Shown: positions 1 through 7,116 of the stretch, in pieces | Layout of the letters: every line of letters starts with the position of its first letter | How positions within the stretch are numbered: the stretch's first letter is position 1 | Assembly: GCA_023415725.1 (NCBI GenBank) | Contig: JAEZJR010000189.1 | Span: 1-10,894, forward strand | DNA: 10,894 bases | Origin: Acidobacteriota bacterium | GTDB lineage: Bacteria > Acidobacteriota > Blastocatellia > Pyrinomonadales > Pyrinomonadaceae | Direction of reading: 5' to 3' | Translations under genes and position numbers: made by a program | Notes under the pieces: generated by a model | The model's database searches: none | What the model was told of the DNA's origin: nothing | The model's input: the letters and a program-made list of their open reading frames with translations, nothing else

Positions 1-261
1 CACGCGGTACCAAAGCACCTTCTCGAATTCGACCTGGTCGAAAACGTCGAGCTTCTCACCACGCTTCACCTCCAGCAGGTCGGCCGCGACGACCGCGTAC
101 GACGTGCGGATCTGTGCCGTCTTTGAGATCACGGTCGCCGTGTCCGACAAGCCCACGATCCCCGTGAAGTTGTTCATCGCCGCGTCCAGCCAAGTGCACG
201 ACGTCTGGGAAAACAGCACGAAAACCGTTATGAATGCTATTTTTATTTGGTAATTCTTCAC
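1..261 (-). CDS. SH3-like domain lipoprotein, C-terminus cut by window edge
   Basis: The minus-strand frame from a GTG at 261-259 is open for 87 codons to the window edge. It begins MKNYQIKIAFITVFVLFSQ and has a lipobox-like TSC with the cysteine at residue 22, so the product is probably a lipid-anchored envelope protein. After the signal peptide comes a segment with SATV-type spacing (GLSDTATVISKTAQIRTSYA) and then LLEVKRGEKLDVFDQ...KVLWYRV. This matches the beta-strand pattern of bacterial SH3 domains, in which the protein usually binds peptide or cell-wall material. An in-frame TGA lies just upstream (288-286), which is also the stop of the preceding gene, so GTG is the best start. The shorter ATG at residue 29 would lose the signal peptide. 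The gene sits 24 bp after the M61-like peptidase gene, so the two are probably co-transcribed. No strong ribosome-binding site is visible. The function is unknown. Confidence 0.72.
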   Translation of the reverse strand, partial: MKNYQIKIAFITVFVLFSQTSCTWLDAAMNNFTGIVGLSDTATVISKTAQIRTSYAVVAADLLEVKRGEKLDVFDQVEFEKVLWYRV

Positions 262-285
262 TTCTGGCCAATGCGCACCGCGCGG

Positions 286-1719
286 TCAATTATAGCCTAA
301 ACTCTTGAGTATTGCCCTTTGACGGCCGTCCGGATTCGGCGTCACCCGAAGCTGGAATGTGCGCCTGGTCAGGGACGACTCGAACCCCGCCGAGGTCACT
401 TCGTTTGTCCAATCGATCGGCTGGGCCTCCAATACAAATTTCTCGAAAGCATCCGAACCGATGATACCCTGCAACGCCACATTCGCTTCGATGCTTGCCG
501 CAGAACCTTTGTGCCTAGCAAATAACTCCTTCAGCAGCTCCGTCGAATCCCGCTTCCCGCCGCTCGACCGTATCGTCTTTAGATCGGTCATGAACGCGAT
601 AAGCATCCCGCGTGCGTACAGGAGCGTAGGATCTGTATTGACCGAATCTGAAAATGGCCCGACAGGCCGCGAATTCCTGTCGATAGTGTAAGCACGTGAA
701 AGCGTATCGAGGAGGTCGTCGAATCTGATACGTTTCAATTCAACACCGAGTTTGAGTGATTCGTACAGCGCAAAACCCTCATAAAACCACCTGTAGTCTC
801 CGGTCAGGTTCGAGGCATTCGGGAACCAAAGGTGAAAGATCTCGTGCCTGAACTGCTCGTGAAGTCGCTGCTGGGACTGCGTCTTGAAATGCGTATCTGA
901 CGAAACGATCGTCACGGTGCTTCCGCGAGTTTCAGCCTCCCACACGCCCGGATTTTCGGCAACCGGGAATTTTAGCAGTGCGAATACTGAACTTTCTGTT
1001 GGCAGCGTCCCCAGCTTTCGCGTATAGGCGTCGTATATTTCTCCCGCCATTGCGGCCGCTTCGGCATCGGTGAAGTGCCATTCCCCGTCAATGATAAGAG
1101 CAGTTTTCCCACCTTTCGCTCGCACCGGAATTTCACGAAAGTTCCTTCCCGCAAAGATCACCGCTCCTTCCGTGTTGGAGAAGCTGAATCGGCCATTACC
1201 TGTCGATGGAGCGGAAGTCATAGCTCGCCATCCATCGGGCGATCGCAGTGAAACCTCGGTCTTTAGCTGCCGCCTGTTACCCCCGAAAATGGGCAAGAGG
1301 TCATCAAGCATCAAAACGGCGGCATCGTCCGACATCCATGAGGCGTGCGCGGCGGCGCGGTTCGGGCGATTCCCTAGACTCACCGAGTACCGCCATTTCG
1401 CATAGCCGGGCTGCACAACGAATTCGCCCGGGCGCATAGGTAACGAGGGCAGGCGTACCCCGTCTGCTGTGGAGAATTGAAGCGACGAGATACGTTCCGC
1501 CAAAGTTCCGTCCCCGATCACCTGACTTCGAAATGTGACGATCCGGTCGGTCGCCGGCTGATATCCCTCCGCGAACTCTCCCTCAATATGTGCCGCTCGT
1601 CGTTCACGATCTACCGTGATCGTTACCGAAAGGCCTTGAGCGCGGACTTCTGTAAAGATTTGTAAAGCCAGCAGCAATAACAGAATTCTGATATATGATG
1701 TTTGGCGCGTTTTTGACAT
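286..1719 (-). CDS. M61-like secreted gluzincin metallopeptidase
   Basis: This is a 477-residue protein with a basic N-terminus and hydrophobic stretch (RILLLLLALQIFTEVRA, residues about 11-27) ending in an AxA-like signal peptidase site, so it should be exported. Residues 292-296 are HEIFH, fitting the zinc-binding HExxH motif, followed by W at 298. A glutamate at 314 in WFYEGFALYE gives the third zinc ligand of gluzincins (M1/M61). Residues about 367-384, LLYARGMLIAFMTDLKTI, resemble the Y-x-K/R-G-x-L helix near the end of the M61 catalytic domain. The N-terminal 200 residues are beta-rich and could match the M61 N-domain. Family members such as glycyl aminopeptidase are usually about 600 residues with a PDZ domain. 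Here only about 90 residues follow the catalytic region, so a PDZ domain seems absent. Substrate unknown. The ATG at 1719-1717 is chosen because it includes the signal peptide; no clear ribosome-binding site precedes it. It is followed closely by the SH3 lipoprotein gene. Confidence 0.75.
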   Translation of the reverse strand: MSKTRQTSYIRILLLLLALQIFTEVRAQGLSVTITVDRERRAAHIEGEFAEGYQPATDRIVTFRSQVIGDGTLAERISSLQFSTADGVRLPSLPMRPGEFVVQPGYAKWRYSVSLGNRPNRAAAHASWMSDDAAVLMLDDLLPIFGGNRRQLKTEVSLRSPDGWRAMTSAPSTGNGRFSFSNTEGAVIFAGRNFREIPVRAKGGKTALIIDGEWHFTDAEAAAMAGEIYDAYTRKLGTLPTESSVFALLKFPVAENPGVWEAETRGSTVTIVSSDTHFKTQSQQRLHEQFRHEIFHLWFPNASNLTGDYRWFYEGFALYESLKLGVELKRIRFDDLLDTLSRAYTIDRNSRPVGPFSDSVNTDPTLLYARGMLIAFMTDLKTIRSSGGKRDSTELLKELFARHKGSAASIEANVALQGIIGSDAFEKFVLEAQPIDWTNEVTSAGFESSLTRRTFQLRVTPNPDGRQRAILKSLGYN

Positions 1720-1791
1720 CAGGCGTTTTTCAGAACTAAAATGGCGTTTCGGTCAGTTTGGTTTCACCCAGGCGTTCAGGATAGTCATAAA

Positions 1792-1869
1792 ATGAGTCTC
1801 ATCAAAATAGTGATTTACGCGGTCGCCTTCGTCCTGAGTTTGCTTTTCCTCGGGCGGTTCTTTTTTTAG
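1792..1869 (+). CDS. Small hydrophobic peptide, 25 residues, putative membrane miniprotein
   Basis: An ATG-to-TAG frame at 1792-1869 encodes 25 residues: a short polar start (MSLIK), a long hydrophobic core (IVIYAVAFVLSLLFLG) and an RFFF tail. This is the composition of a single transmembrane helix. An AGGA at 1778-1781 lies 10 bases before the ATG and could serve as ribosome-binding site. It lies between the divergent M61-like gene and purH, on the purH strand, and a terminator-like hairpin (1912-1944) follows 43 bases after its stop. I do not recognise the peptide. A random short ORF in hydrophobic codons is a real alternative, so confidence is low. Confidence 0.35.
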   Translation: MSLIKIVIYAVAFVLSLLFLGRFFF

Positions 1870-1895
1870 GCGATTTCGCGATTCGAGCTCCTTTG

Positions 1896-1904
1896 TACGA
1901 TAAT
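1896..1904 (+). promoter_or_regulatory. Possible purH -10 element
   Basis: TACGATAAT at 1896-1904 contains GATAAT, five of six matches to TATAAT. A start site about seven bases downstream would fall near 1911, right at the 5' edge of the hairpin ahead of purH. The region 17 bp upstream (around 1876-1881, TCGCGA) is a poor -35, so this is only a candidate. Confidence 0.25.
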
Positions 1905-1911
1905 CAAACTT

Positions 1912-1944
1912 GGCGGCCCGATGCGAGGCCGCCTTTTTGTTTTT
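1912..1944 (+). terminator. Terminator-like hairpin abutting the purH start codon
   Basis: GGCGGCC (1912-1918) pairs perfectly with GGCCGCC (1927-1933) across an 8-base loop, followed by TTTTTGTTTTT (1934-1944). This is a textbook intrinsic terminator shape on the plus strand. Its T-tract ends at the base before the purH ATG (1945), so it occupies the place where a ribosome-binding site would be. It may end transcription from the small ORF at 1792-1869, or act as an attenuator in the purH leader. The pairing is seen directly; the regulatory role is inferred. Confidence 0.6.
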
Positions 1945-3606
1945 ATGAACGACCTCAAAAAGATCGAACGTGCACTCATAAGCCTTTCCGATAAGACCGG
2001 AGCTGTCGAGTTCGCCCGGGAGCTCGCCGCTCTCGGCGTGCAGATCATCTCCACCGGCGGCACCGCCAAAGCCCTGCGCGAAGCGGGCCTAGATGTTACC
2101 GACGTTTCCGCTGTCACCGGCTTCCCCGAGATGATGGACGGCCGCGTTAAGACGCTCCACCCGAAGATCCATGGCGCATTTCTCGCCCTGCGGGATAACG
2201 AAGAGCACGTCGCTTCGATGCGCGAGCACGGTATCGAACCGATCGACCTGGTCGTCATCAACCTTTACCCGTTCGAGCAAACCGTAGCGAAGGACGGCGT
2301 CTCGCTCGAAGAGGCGGTCGAGAACATCGACATCGGCGGCCCGGCGATGATCCGATCCGCATCGAAAAACTGGCGAAGCGTCGCCGTCGTCACCGACCCG
2401 CGGCTCTACGACGGGATCATCGAAGAACTCAAGGCGAATGACGCCCAACTCTCGATGCAGACCCGCCAACGGCTCGCAGCACTCGCCTACACCCGCACCG
2501 CAAGCTACGACCTGGCAATCTCATCTTACCTTGCCAAGCAGCTTTCCGAAGAAGACCTCGAATTCCTCGAGCCGCTCAATCCGCTTGGTAACCTGATGTT
2601 CTTCGAGCCTGAGGATTCGTATGAAGGAGACTTGAACGACGCTGGCGACGGGCAGCTCGATGACGAGATCGCGCTAGATCTGGTCAAAGTCACCGACCTC
2701 CGCTACGGCGAGAACCCGCACCAGAAAGCCGCGATCTACTCCACCGGCGATAAGGGTGGCATTGCCGGTGCCGAGCAACTTCACGGCAAGGAGATGTCGT
2801 TCAACAACTACGTCGACGCCGAAGCTGCGTGGAACCTCGTTCAGGATTTTGACGAACGCGCCGTCACCATCATCAAGCACACGAACCCGTCCGGCGTCGG
2901 CGTAGGCGAATCGAATGAGGAAGCCTACCGCCGAGCACTCTCCACCGATCCGGTCTCTGCCTTCGGCGGCATCGTCGCGTTCAATCGCCCCGTCGATGCG
3001 GAAGTCGCGAAGTCCGTCATTGAGGTATTCTCGGAAGTCATCGTCGCCCCCGAATACGACGAAGAAGCTCTCGAGATCTTCAAGTCGAAAAAGAATCTTC
3101 GCGTCTTAAAGGTAAAGCCGACGAGCAACGATCAGCGGAGCGCGATCGAATACAAACAGATCTCCGGCGGTTTCCTCGTTCAGGAGCAGGACCTTTACAA
3201 GGTCTCCGAAAGCGAACTCAAGGTCGTAAGCAAGAAACAGCCGACCGAGGCCGACCTGCGTGCGTTGCTGATGGCCTGGCGGGTTTGCAAACACGTTAAA
3301 TCCAACGCGATCGTGATCGCTAACGAGCACCAGACGATCGGGGTCGGCTCAGGCCAGATGAACCGCGTCGATTCCGTCCGCATCGCGGCGATGCGGGCTG
3401 AGCGTTTTTCACTTCCGATCCAGTGGGCCGCACTCGCCTCCGACGCGTTCTTCCCGTTCCGCGACAACGTGGATGAAGCAGCGAAAATGGGCATTTTGGC
3501 GATCATCCAGCCCGGCGGATCGGTAAAAGATGATGAATCGATCGCCGCGGCGGATGAGCACGGGATGGTGATGGTATTTACCGGGATTCGGCATTTCAAG
3601 CACTGA
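1945..3606 (+). CDS. purH: Bifunctional AICAR formyltransferase / IMP cyclohydrolase
   Basis: PurH carries out the last two steps of de novo purine synthesis in the cytoplasm: formylation of AICAR by 10-formyl-THF, then ring closure to IMP. The product has 553 residues and the family features in order. The N-terminal cyclohydrolase domain has IERALISLSDKTG, STGGTAKAL, GFPEMMDGRVKTLHPKIHG, INLYPFE and IGGPAMIRSASKN. The C-terminal transformylase domain has LRYGENPHQKAA, the catalytic K311-H312 in KHTNPSG, DPVSAFGGIVAFNR, GVGSGQMNRVDS and the conserved end LASDAFFPFRDNVDEAA to GIRHFKH. Serine replaces the usual cysteine in KHxNPCG. An acidic insertion of about 30 residues (roughly 203-240) precedes LRYGENPHQ, explaining a length above the usual 510-530. 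I chose ATG 1945 because it places the start a few residues before the conserved IxRALIS. The ATG at 1921 lies in the loop of the upstream hairpin and adds a non-family MRGRLFVF. No Shine-Dalgarno sequence precedes 1945. Confidence 0.97.
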   Translation: MNDLKKIERALISLSDKTGAVEFARELAALGVQIISTGGTAKALREAGLDVTDVSAVTGFPEMMDGRVKTLHPKIHGAFLALRDNEEHVASMREHGIEPIDLVVINLYPFEQTVAKDGVSLEEAVENIDIGGPAMIRSASKNWRSVAVVTDPRLYDGIIEELKANDAQLSMQTRQRLAALAYTRTASYDLAISSYLAKQLSEEDLEFLEPLNPLGNLMFFEPEDSYEGDLNDAGDGQLDDEIALDLVKVTDLRYGENPHQKAAIYSTGDKGGIAGAEQLHGKEMSFNNYVDAEAAWNLVQDFDERAVTIIKHTNPSGVGVGESNEEAYRRALSTDPVSAFGGIVAFNRPVDAEVAKSVIEVFSEVIVAPEYDEEALEIFKSKKNLRVLKVKPTSNDQRSAIEYKQISGGFLVQEQDLYKVSESELKVVSKKQPTEADLRALLMAWRVCKHVKSNAIVIANEHQTIGVGSGQMNRVDSVRIAAMRAERFSLPIQWAALASDAFFPFRDNVDEAAKMGILAIIQPGGSVKDDESIAAADEHGMVMVFTGIRHFKH

Positions 3607-3728
3607 TTTCATGCGCCATTTTGGCTCAGAAGTAAAGCAAGTGCTTAAAAATAAAGGGTTTACGCCTCCAAGCGCCAATGCGCCGTGCAATTAAACAATG
3701 TTTTCTCATGTAATACTTTAAAAAACTG

Positions 3729-3757
3729 TTGACAGCCCGGGAAATTTGGGTTAAATT
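3729..3757 (+). promoter_or_regulatory. Sigma70-type promoter upstream of comEA
   Basis: A perfect -35 TTGACA (3729-3734), a 17-bp spacer, and TAAATT (3752-3757) as -10 with four of six consensus matches. The expected start site is near 3764. It lies in the AT-rich purH-comEA spacer and points toward comEA. A terminator-like hairpin begins only about 22 bases after the predicted start, so full-length comEA mRNA would have to read through it. Confidence 0.65.
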
Positions 3758-3785
3758 CTCAACATACCAGGACAACTGAAGGAAC

Positions 3786-3822
3786 GCCCGGACGGTTTTG
3801 AAAGAAAGACCACCGGGCTTTT
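3786..3822 (+). terminator. Leader hairpin with T-tract upstream of comEA (terminator or attenuator)
   Basis: GCCCGG (3786-3791) pairs with CCGGGC (3813-3818), and an inner GGT (3794-3796) pairs with ACC (3809-3811) around a purine-rich loop. TTTT (3819-3822) follows. Located about 22 bases after the predicted start site of the promoter at 3729-3757 and 40 bases before the comEA ATG. It could give a short RNA of about 60 nt, or control readthrough into comEA-comEC. The T-tract is short, so termination may be partial. Confidence 0.5.
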
Positions 3823-3862
3823 CATTTGCATTCGGGCGATTTTTGAAGCAAACTTCCACTCG

Positions 3863-4165
3863 ATGTTCCGCCGCATCGTCCCCCTAATCCTAATATTTTC
3901 AACAGTTTTCGGTGTCGCTTGCACTCGGCGACAGGCCTCCGCGTCCGGCCCGACTCAACCTCCACCCTCCTACGCCGTCAATATCAACACCGCTTCAATG
4001 GACGAACTGCAAAAGATCCCGCACGTCGGCGAATCGATAGCAAAAAAGATAATCGCTCATCGCGAAACCTACGGCCCGTTCCGCCGCGCCGAGCACCTGA
4101 TGCTCATCCAGGGGATCAGCGACAAACGATTCCGCAAGATCCGCCCGCTGGTGCGAGTCGAATGA
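3863..4165 (+). CDS. comEA: ComEA-like helix-hairpin-helix DNA-binding protein
   Basis: This is a 100-residue protein with a hydrophobic signal sequence (RRIVPLILIFSTVFGVAC). Cys20 could be lipidated, although Gly at -3 is not an ideal lipobox residue. After a Ser/Pro-rich linker, residues about 39-100 carry two helix-hairpin-helix motifs typical of ComEA: VNINTASMDELQKIPHVGESIAKKII, with an HVGESIA hairpin, and then EHLMLIQGISDKRFRKI with a GIS hairpin. ComEA binds incoming double-stranded DNA outside the inner membrane and pulls it in for transformation. Like many Gram-negative versions, it lacks the SLBB domain found in Bacillus ComEA. Its stop overlaps the comEC start (ATGA, 4162-4165), so the two are translationally coupled and form one operon. 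No clear ribosome-binding site precedes the ATG. Confidence 0.9.
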   Translation: MFRRIVPLILIFSTVFGVACTRRQASASGPTQPPPSYAVNINTASMDELQKIPHVGESIAKKIIAHRETYGPFRRAEHLMLIQGISDKRFRKIRPLVRVE

Positions 4166-6855
4166 ACCCTCGGCCAACACAAGCCCGCGCCGCATATACC
4201 CGCCAGCCGCTGCTCTGGTTGGCCTCGGCGTTCGCGACCGGGATCGCCCTCGCCGGTTTTAGGGAAATGCATTTCGCGATCTCTGGCGGGATCGCTGCAG
4301 CATGCACTATCGCGGCTTACGCATTAAAAGAACGTGATTCCGCGTCGTATCTGCTGCTTGCCGTCTTTCTAAGCCTCGGGGCCTTTTGTTATCAATTCGA
4401 GATCGCCGCAACGCCGGACCACCGGATCAAACGCATCTACGACGAAGGCCGGATCGCTTCCGGCACTCCGGTCGAGTTCGACGGCACATTAGCGGGAGCA
4501 CCTGAACCTGCATTTGACGGAGCGATCATCCGGCTCCGATCAGAGTCTCTGACGCATACAGGAGTCGAAACTACCGTTACCGGCAACATCCGTCTGTTCC
4601 TCCCGCTTTCCGAACCCGCTCAATTCGCCGACCTCCATTCGCTCGAGCTTTCCTCCGGCACGCGCATCCGCACCGCCTGCGAATTGATGCGTGAGGATCA
4701 GTTCCTAAACCCCAGCGTCACGCCGCGTCGGCGGGTACTCGACCAGCAGGGCATCGACGCCACTTGCACTATAAAAAGCCCGCTGATGATCGAGGTGGTC
4801 GATCGGCCCGTGCTCTGCTCGACGCTCGACCTGGTTTACGAACAACGGCAATGGCTGATCGACGAATTTCGCGCACGCCTGTCGCCGCAGGCGGCGGGCG
4901 TGATGATCGCTTCCCTGCTCGGCGATAAATATTTCCTCGATAAGGAAACCGCCGACATCTTCCGCGACGGCGGCACCTTTCACGTACTCGTCATTTCCGG
5001 CCTGCACATCACATTCATCGGCGGGATATTGCTTTGGCTCGTCGGGCGATTCACCCGCGACCGGAGGTGGCACCTCGCCATCGCGGGCACCACGCTCTGG
5101 CTCTACACCTTCGCGGTCGGGGCGGAGGTGCCCGTGGTGCGAGCCAGCTTGATGTTCACGGCATTCCTGCTCGCTCGGGCGATCTACCGCGATTCGTCGT
5201 TGCTCAACACGCTCGGGCTTTGTTGCCTGATATTGCTCGCGTGGCAGCCGGCCGACCTGTTCAACCCGTCGTTCCAGCTCACCGTCGTCAGCGTCGCTTC
5301 GATCGTTGGGATGGCCTTCCCGCTGGTCGAGAAACTTCGATCGATCGGCTCATGGATGCCCGACGCTACGACACCGTTCCCGCCGAACGTGCCCGCATGG
5401 CTACGCCGCTTCTGCGAAACGCTCTACTGGCGGCCGCATGTGTGGGAGATCGAGCAAGGCCGGCAGATCTTCTCCGCGCGCATATTCAAAAGTCCGCTGT
5501 TTGCGAACCGCATCACGGACGGCGTTCGTCGAGTGATCGCATACATTTTCGAGGGGCTGCTCGTTTCACTGATCGTGCAGGTCTGGATGCTGCCCCTTTC
5601 CATTCATTACTTCCATCGCGTCTCGCCGATCTCGATCTTGCTGAACCTCTGGGTGGGCGTCGTCATCGCGATCGAAAGCTTCGCCGCTATCTTTGCGGTG
5701 TTGTTCGGCTTATTAGGTGATTCGCTTGCGCTGCCGTTCGCCGCGATCACCAATTTTCTGAACTGGCTGCTGATCGCCCTCCCCGGGCTTTTCGTCGAGC
5801 TCGACTGGGCGAGTTTCCGCGTGCCGATCTATTCGGGACCGATGCGGGCGGTCTATTTGCTCCACTTCGTCCCGTTGACCTTGCTCGCTTTCGCTGCATA
5901 CCGGTGGGATGTGTTCTCGCTTATACGTCGCCGGGGCCCGATGTTTTTCGGAACGGCGGCGTGCCTCGCACTTTTGGGGCTGATCTCTTCTGTGATGATC
6001 TTCCATCCCATGAGTGCGTCCGCTCCGAATGGGCGACTCCACGTTGAGTTCCTCGACGTCGGCCAGGGCGACTCGGCATTCATCACTTTCCCGGACGGCG
6101 GCACCATGCTGATCGACGGTGGCGGCCGGGTTACGTTCACGAACGATGACGACGAAGACCGCCCCTTCGAACCGGACGCTCCCCGCATCGGCGAAATGGT
6201 CGTGTCGGAGTTCCTCTGGGAGAAAGGCCTGTCACGGATCGACCGCCTCGTAGTCACGCACGCGGATGCCGACCATGCTCAGGGGCTTGCGGATGTTGTC
6301 AGGAATTTCAGCGTCGGCGAGATATGGGTCGGGGCTCTGCCGAAAGGCGGATCGGAACTCGACGAACTGCTCGCGGCAGCGAAACGCTATTCGGTACCGG
6401 TCGTGCAGGTCGGCCGCGGCGACGAATTCGAGATAGAAGGGACGAAGATCGAAACGCTCTGGCCGGTACGCTCGACGGAGCAAACCGGCTCGGACAACAA
6501 TGCTTCGCTTGTGCTCCGATTAATATTCGGTGAGAGCGAATTCCTCTTTACCGGCGATATCGAAAAAGAAACCGAAGCTGCACTGCTTGCCGCCGGAGCG
6601 AATCTCACCGCCGACGTTATCAAGGTGCCGCATCACGGCAGCCGAACTTCCTCGACAGTCGCATTCGTCAACGTGGTTCATCCTCAGATCGCCATCATCC
6701 CCGTCGGCCGTCGCTCGATGTTCGGCCATCCACACCCCGAGGTCCTCGAGCGATGGAGAGCCACATCATCTACCGTACTAACCACCGGCCAAACGGGTAC
6801 GATCACCATCATCACCGACGGTACGTCGATCGAACTATCTTCATTTGTGAGGTAA
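4162..6855 (+). CDS. comEC: ComEC/Rec2 DNA-uptake channel protein
   Basis: This is an 897-residue inner-membrane protein that passes single-stranded DNA into the cytoplasm during natural transformation. The N-terminus has hydrophobic segments (about 15-75), then a soluble OB-like region (about 90-230). The Competence channel domain starts near 249 (AAGVMIASLLGDKYFLD) and contains the signature HVLVISGLHI at 274-283, with many membrane helices to about 610. The C-terminal metallo-beta-lactamase-like domain has FLDVGQGDS (D632), LVVTHADADHAQG (T699, H700, D702, D704, H705), FTGD (797-799) and VPHHGS (H824, H825), so the nuclease-type active-site residues look intact. An acidic stretch of about 15 residues (NDDDEDRPFEPD) follows the DGGG motif. 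A hydrophilic segment of about 80 residues lies within the channel domain (about 395-475). The start at 4162 forms ATGA with the comEA stop. The same frame is open further upstream, but that part overlaps comEA out of frame and is not ComEC-like. Confidence 0.95.
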   Translation: MNPRPTQARAAYTRQPLLWLASAFATGIALAGFREMHFAISGGIAAACTIAAYALKERDSASYLLLAVFLSLGAFCYQFEIAATPDHRIKRIYDEGRIASGTPVEFDGTLAGAPEPAFDGAIIRLRSESLTHTGVETTVTGNIRLFLPLSEPAQFADLHSLELSSGTRIRTACELMREDQFLNPSVTPRRRVLDQQGIDATCTIKSPLMIEVVDRPVLCSTLDLVYEQRQWLIDEFRARLSPQAAGVMIASLLGDKYFLDKETADIFRDGGTFHVLVISGLHITFIGGILLWLVGRFTRDRRWHLAIAGTTLWLYTFAVGAEVPVVRASLMFTAFLLARAIYRDSSLLNTLGLCCLILLAWQPADLFNPSFQLTVVSVASIVGMAFPLVEKLRSIGSWMPDATTPFPPNVPAWLRRFCETLYWRPHVWEIEQGRQIFSARIFKSPLFANRITDGVRRVIAYIFEGLLVSLIVQVWMLPLSIHYFHRVSPISILLNLWVGVVIAIESFAAIFAVLFGLLGDSLALPFAAITNFLNWLLIALPGLFVELDWASFRVPIYSGPMRAVYLLHFVPLTLLAFAAYRWDVFSLIRRRGPMFFGTAACLALLGLISSVMIFHPMSASAPNGRLHVEFLDVGQGDSAFITFPDGGTMLIDGGGRVTFTNDDDEDRPFEPDAPRIGEMVVSEFLWEKGLSRIDRLVVTHADADHAQGLADVVRNFSVGEIWVGALPKGGSELDELLAAAKRYSVPVVQVGRGDEFEIEGTKIETLWPVRSTEQTGSDNNASLVLRLIFGESEFLFTGDIEKETEAALLAAGANLTADVIKVPHHGSRTSSTVAFVNVVHPQIAIIPVGRRSMFGHPHPEVLERWRATSSTVLTTGQTGTITIITDGTSIELSSFVR

Positions 6856-6900
6856 CGCCCCAGGAGGTTCTTTTCTTTTCCTCTCTTTTCTCTTCTTTCT

Positions 6901-7086
6901 TTTTCCGTGCTTTCCGTGTCTTCCGTGGTTCCCGCTTGATCAGATTTGTTCTTCTTAATCAGATTTATTCCACTTGTTCTTCTTGTTCTGTGGTTCATTT
7001 TTTTAACCACGGAATAAGAAGAACAAGAGGAAGAAGAGGAACAAGAGAAAGAAAATGAGCCACGGAAGACACGGAACACACGGAAG
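6901..7086. repeat. Long palindromic repeat, copy 1 (TTCCGTG family), between convergent comEC and ftsK
   Basis: The outer arms 6901-6931 and 7057-7086 are nearly perfect inverse complements made of 9-bp units TTCCGTGNN. The inner arms 6973-6995 and 7005-7027 pair over 23 positions with two mismatches, both of which become G-U pairs in plus-strand RNA. The 9-base loop is CATTTTTTT (6996-7004). Between the arms lies a direct repeat ATCAGATTT (6939-6947 and 6958-6966). The element is preceded by a pyrimidine-only-like tract (about 6869-6905) complementary in style to the purine-rich tract at 7018-7054. It fills most of the 261-bp spacer between comEC and ftsK, which contains no gene. It could act as a two-way terminator. 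Short frames across it are translation artefacts of the repeat. Confidence 0.85.
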
Positions 7087-7116
7087 CAAGCCGAGGAAAG
7101 GAGGCGGGCCTTACAG

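Noticed and set aside
289..294. Perfect TATAAT on the minus strand just before the SH3 lipoprotein gene
   Set aside because: It encodes the last Tyr-Asn codons of the M61-like gene, and no -35-like hexamer lies 16-18 bp upstream (the position reads about GGGCAA). Co-transcription with the upstream gene is simpler.
3598..3651. Inverted repeat AAGCACT...AGTGCTT after purH as its terminator
   Set aside because: The 7-bp arms are about 40 bases apart and are followed by A-rich, not T-rich, sequence, so it does not fit an intrinsic terminator.
3626..3859. Minus-strand 77-codon frame in the purH-comEA spacer
   Set aside because: It covers the strong plus-strand promoter and hairpin, has no recognisable domain or signal, and no ribosome-binding site was evident.
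3919..4161. In-frame N-terminal extension of comEC by 81 codons
   Set aside because: It overlaps comEA in another frame, its residues are Arg/Pro-rich shadow sequence, and the ATGA overlap at 4162 gives a far better start.
6684..7079. Ser/Arg-rich frames across the comEC-ftsK spacer
   Set aside because: They translate the 9-bp repeat units (for example SVFSV- or EDTEST-like strings), which give open frames in several phases without being genes.
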